Of a DNA stretch of 61,133 bases, positions 58,440 to 61,133 are shown piece after piece. The position numbers and the translations under genes are program-made. The stretch lies in the NCBI GenBank assembly GCA_949948785.1, contig CATLGX010000004.1:1-61133 (forward strand), read 5' to 3'. How positions within the stretch are numbered: position 1 is the stretch's first letter; each line of letters starts with the position of its first letter. The notes under the pieces are model-generated. The model was not told the origin of the DNA. It saw only the letters and a list, made by a program, of their open reading frames with translations, and made no database searches. Origin of the DNA: an uncultured Christensenella sp. Lineage in GTDB: Bacteria > Bacillota > Clostridia > Christensenellales > Pumilibacteraceae.

Positions 58440-58919
58440 ATGAATAAACAAAGTTTTGTAGATGATAAAGAGATAATAGATTACGTTAAATCAATTAAAT
58501 TAAAGGGGAATGTAATTTTTGAAAACTATGGTTTCAAGTGGGAGTTGGAAAATTTAAGTTTATCCTTCATTGCTAATTCCGGCGAAACGGTGATAAATTA
58601 TTATAAGGGCAAAAAGGCATTAATTGAAATCGGGCATATTCATGTAAATAATGAAGACGTCATCAATTTGATTAACGAAATCAATCATGAAGACAAGATG
58701 GTTAAAATCACTGCAACTTTTTTAGGCTCAACCTTTGAGGTCGTCGATAAAAACACAAAAAAGAAAAAAGTCGGTTTTTCATTCGTCGCTATTATTCTAA
58801 TTAAATTTCAATTTACCGCACAGGTTACTACTGCTCCGCCACAGACCGCTATATTTTGTAAGTATAGCGTTTTTTGTGCCGAAATACGCAGGGCGAAGCG
58901 CCCGTGTATGCACGCTTAA
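58440..58919 (+). CDS. Hypothetical protein, possibly frameshifted at its 3' end
   Basis: SD ggaggag before ATG 58440, promoter TTGCAT-17-TATAAT. The ORF tail reads through a terminator-like hairpin and repeat-like DNA. Confidence 0.55.
   Translation: MNKQSFVDDKEIIDYVKSIKLKGNVIFENYGFKWELENLSLSFIANSGETVINYYKGKKALIEIGHIHVNNEDVINLINEINHEDKMVKITATFLGSTFEVVDKNTKKKKVGFSFVAIILIKFQFTAQVTTAPPQTAIFCKYSVFCAEIRRAKRPCMHA
58847..58875 (+). terminator. Terminator-like hairpin inside annotated ORF tail
   Basis: CGCTATA-TTTTGTAAG-TATAGCG followed by TTTTTT. Confidence 0.7.
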
Positions 58920-59080
58920 AATCGAAAGTTATACTGCATTATCGAAAGTTTTGCAATGCGGCGATTCGCCGGTTTTATTGTTATATTATTAATTTTGATA
59001 TTTTTTAAAAGCTATTGATTTTTATATAATCATGTGTTATAATTTGTATAGTATATAAAACGATTTATAAGGAGAATGAG

Positions 59081-60319
59081 ATGTTTGACTGGGGAATTGC
59101 AAAAAAGCTGTTTGACGGATTTATGATATTGCGTTGGACGGATTTTATAAAACCGATGGAATATCCGCAAATAGAAAAAAGCTCTACGCAAGCCGTTCTC
59201 TCTTATATAATCGGAAAAGAGTATGAAGAGAAAACAGGTAAAACTCTCGATTGGGAGTACATTGTCAGGAGCAATATTTTCGGCTTACTGTGCAAGATTG
59301 CGACGTCCGACATAAAAGCAACGATAAGCAACCGCATTAAAACCGAGCACGCCAAAGAGTTGAAAGACTATATTCTCGGCGTGTATTTTGATGACAAAGG
59401 TAAATTCAGGTATAGGCCCGAAAATATAATCCGCAAAGACGACTTCGAAAAATATATTAACAAAGTCGGCACAGAAAACAAGGTAGAATATAAAATTTGT
59501 TTTGTCGCTCATAAATTGGCGACTTACAGAGAGTTTTGTCATATAGAGAAATTCAATTCTTTAAGCCCCGATACCGAAATTGTGAGGAACGAAATACATC
59601 CGTCGACTTTTATCGATAAAATCGGCGACGATACGCTTAAAAATATAGTAAACAGGCTTATAACGCACAACGACGAATTGTTTATCTTTTTCAGTTACTT
59701 TGAAAAACTGAAACCTCAAATTCGCTGGTCTCAGACTTGCAGGCTGCCGCAAACAACGGTCTTGGGACATTCCATGTACATCGCCGTGCTGACGTATTTT
59801 GCGGTAAAAGAGATGCAGATAGTTTCCGATGAATCGCAAGTAGTCGTTAATAGCTTCTTTGCGGCGTTGTTCCACGATTTGCCGGAAAGTTTAACGCGCG
59901 ACATTATTTCTCCCGTAAAGAGAAAAATTCCGAAGTTCGAGAGCAAACTTTCGGAGTATGAATACCAGCAAGTTTACGATAAGATGGTGTATAAAATACG
60001 GGACAGAGCGTGGAAAGACCATTTCATGTTGCTTTTGGGCGAGGACGGCGGCACGTTTAAGCCGTTTAAAGACCGAACGGGCGTTTTGGGCGAACTGATA
60101 GAGGTTATAGATAAAATAGGTTCCTTTATCGAAGCGAAAATGTCGATAGAGATGGGTGTTAATTCCGACGAATTGCAAAACGGATTGAGATACAGTTCAA
60201 ACTTTATAAAAGACAAAGTCTTCGATTTCGGAAACAGTCAAGACTGGCGAAAAAGTAAAAATTCTTTGAGATTCAATGATTTCTTGGCGTCGATTCCGCA
60301 TTGCGCCGTGGAGGGTTAA
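59081..60319 (+). CDS. HD-domain phosphohydrolase, YfbR-like
   Basis: TTVLGHSMYIAVLTYF...FFAALFHDLPESLTRDIISPVKRK; promoter TTGATT-17-TATAAT; SD aaggag. Confidence 0.85.
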   Translation: MFDWGIAKKLFDGFMILRWTDFIKPMEYPQIEKSSTQAVLSYIIGKEYEEKTGKTLDWEYIVRSNIFGLLCKIATSDIKATISNRIKTEHAKELKDYILGVYFDDKGKFRYRPENIIRKDDFEKYINKVGTENKVEYKICFVAHKLATYREFCHIEKFNSLSPDTEIVRNEIHPSTFIDKIGDDTLKNIVNRLITHNDELFIFFSYFEKLKPQIRWSQTCRLPQTTVLGHSMYIAVLTYFAVKEMQIVSDESQVVVNSFFAALFHDLPESLTRDIISPVKRKIPKFESKLSEYEYQQVYDKMVYKIRDRAWKDHFMLLLGEDGGTFKPFKDRTGVLGELIEVIDKIGSFIEAKMSIEMGVNSDELQNGLRYSSNFIKDKVFDFGNSQDWRKSKNSLRFNDFLASIPHCAVEG

Positions 60320-60321
60320 TA

Positions 60322-60768
60322 ATGAAAAAAGTTTATTTTGCCGCACCGTTGTTTTGCAAAAGCGAGAAAGACTACAATGCGCTGTTGACGTCGTATTTGG
60401 AGAAAGCCGGGTATAGCGTGTTTTTGCCGCAGAGAGACGGATATGAAGCCGCCGCGCTGCAAGATAAAACCGAAGAAGAGAAAGTTTCTTTGATTTTTCA
60501 AAAAGACACTTCGGAAATTCGTAATGCCGATATATTTTTTATGGTATTGGACGGAAGAGTCCCCGACGACGGCGCTTGCGTGGAATTGGGTATTGCGTTT
60601 GCAAGCGGTAAAAAATGCTACGGCGTTAAAACCGATACGCGAGCATTGGAAACCGACGTGAATCTTAATCCGCTTATTGCGGGCTGTTTTGAAAAGATTT
60701 TCTATAATACGGACGGAGACAAATTGATTGAAGAATTGACTGAGTATTTGGCTAATGTTCCGCTTTGA
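60322..60768 (+). CDS. Nucleoside 2-deoxyribosyltransferase family protein
   Basis: KKVYFAAPLFCKSEKDYNALLTSYLEKAGYSVFLPQRDG...NADIFFMVLDGRVPDDGACVELGIAFASGKKCYGVKTD. Confidence 0.9.
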   Translation: MKKVYFAAPLFCKSEKDYNALLTSYLEKAGYSVFLPQRDGYEAAALQDKTEEEKVSLIFQKDTSEIRNADIFFMVLDGRVPDDGACVELGIAFASGKKCYGVKTDTRALETDVNLNPLIAGCFEKIFYNTDGDKLIEELTEYLANVPL

Positions 60769-60949
60769 TTATTAAACCGCACTTTTCGGTCGTACCGCCG
60801 TACTGTTTTATAATATAAAGGAAAGAAGAGAGGAGAAGAAAAAGAGAATTAAAAAGGGGTTAAAGATTAGGCACAAAGTAACAAAAGGGAGAAGAAAACA
60901 GTTAAACTGGAAAGAGGCGAAAAAAGCGAGAGAAAAGGAGCGAAAAGCA

Positions 60950-61133
60950 TTGACAACGGAAGAAATAAACAGAATGATGCGGCGAACGAAAGAGGGGGAC
61001 GAGGGCGCGTTTGAGAAGATATACCGAGCGTATTACGGACAAATGCTGTACGGCGCGAAGCTAATAACCAGGAACGAAGCGGACGCGCACGACGCGGTAC
61101 AGAATGCGTGGATAAAGATATGGAAGTACATAA
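60950..61133 (+). CDS. ECF-type RNA polymerase sigma factor (partial, runs off right edge)
   Basis: TTG start with aaaggag SD; LTTEEINRMMRRTKEGDEGAFEKIYRAYYGQMLYGAKLITRNEADAHDAVQNAWIKIWKYI (sigma region 2). Confidence 0.85.
   Translation, partial: MTTEEINRMMRRTKEGDEGAFEKIYRAYYGQMLYGAKLITRNEADAHDAVQNAWIKIWKYI

Noticed and set aside
58158-60820. Complete integrative element at tRNA-Ser
   Set aside because: No integrase, transposase or duplicated tRNA 3' end visible in the window; only compositional shift supports acquisition.

Overview
The 61 kb window looks like ordinary chromosome from an anaerobic Firmicutes/Clostridia-type bacterium. Supporting signs are Shine-Dalgarno (SD) and promoter style, a Spo0A-like C-terminal domain, a YjzC-like small protein, UPF0210/ACT, and rplM-rpsI. 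Housekeeping loci include rplM-rpsI, a dnaB-type helicase, an RsmF-like methyltransferase, pepF, UPF0210 with an ACT protein, a ParA-family ATPase, tRNA-fMet-like and tRNA-Ser. The window is also rich in large envelope proteins. These are: (i) a giant minus-strand secreted protein (1-6929, continuing past the left edge) with periodic ~200-235 aa beta/alpha modules; (ii) a translationally coupled run of hybrid histidine kinase, BspA-type LRR lipoprotein, MoxR, DUF58 and a transglutaminase-like protein whose predicted catalytic Cys is Ser; (iii) two adjacent InlB/BspA-type lipoproteins separated by a hairpin-rich 350 nt spacer. Other items for follow-up: a stand-alone Spo0A C-terminal domain, a mini-LysR, several promoters placed 6-7 nt upstream of ATG (predicted leaderless mRNAs), 11-bp-phased Pho-box-like repeats before a Na/Pi cotransporter, a repeat protein with a histone-H1-like tail, and an AT-rich segment after tRNA-Ser carrying a coupled HD-nucleotidase/deoxyribosyltransferase pair. 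All calls were made by eye from the sequence and supplied ORFs. No database search was run, so family names are motif-based. The previously undescribed candidates are hypotheses, not demonstrations.
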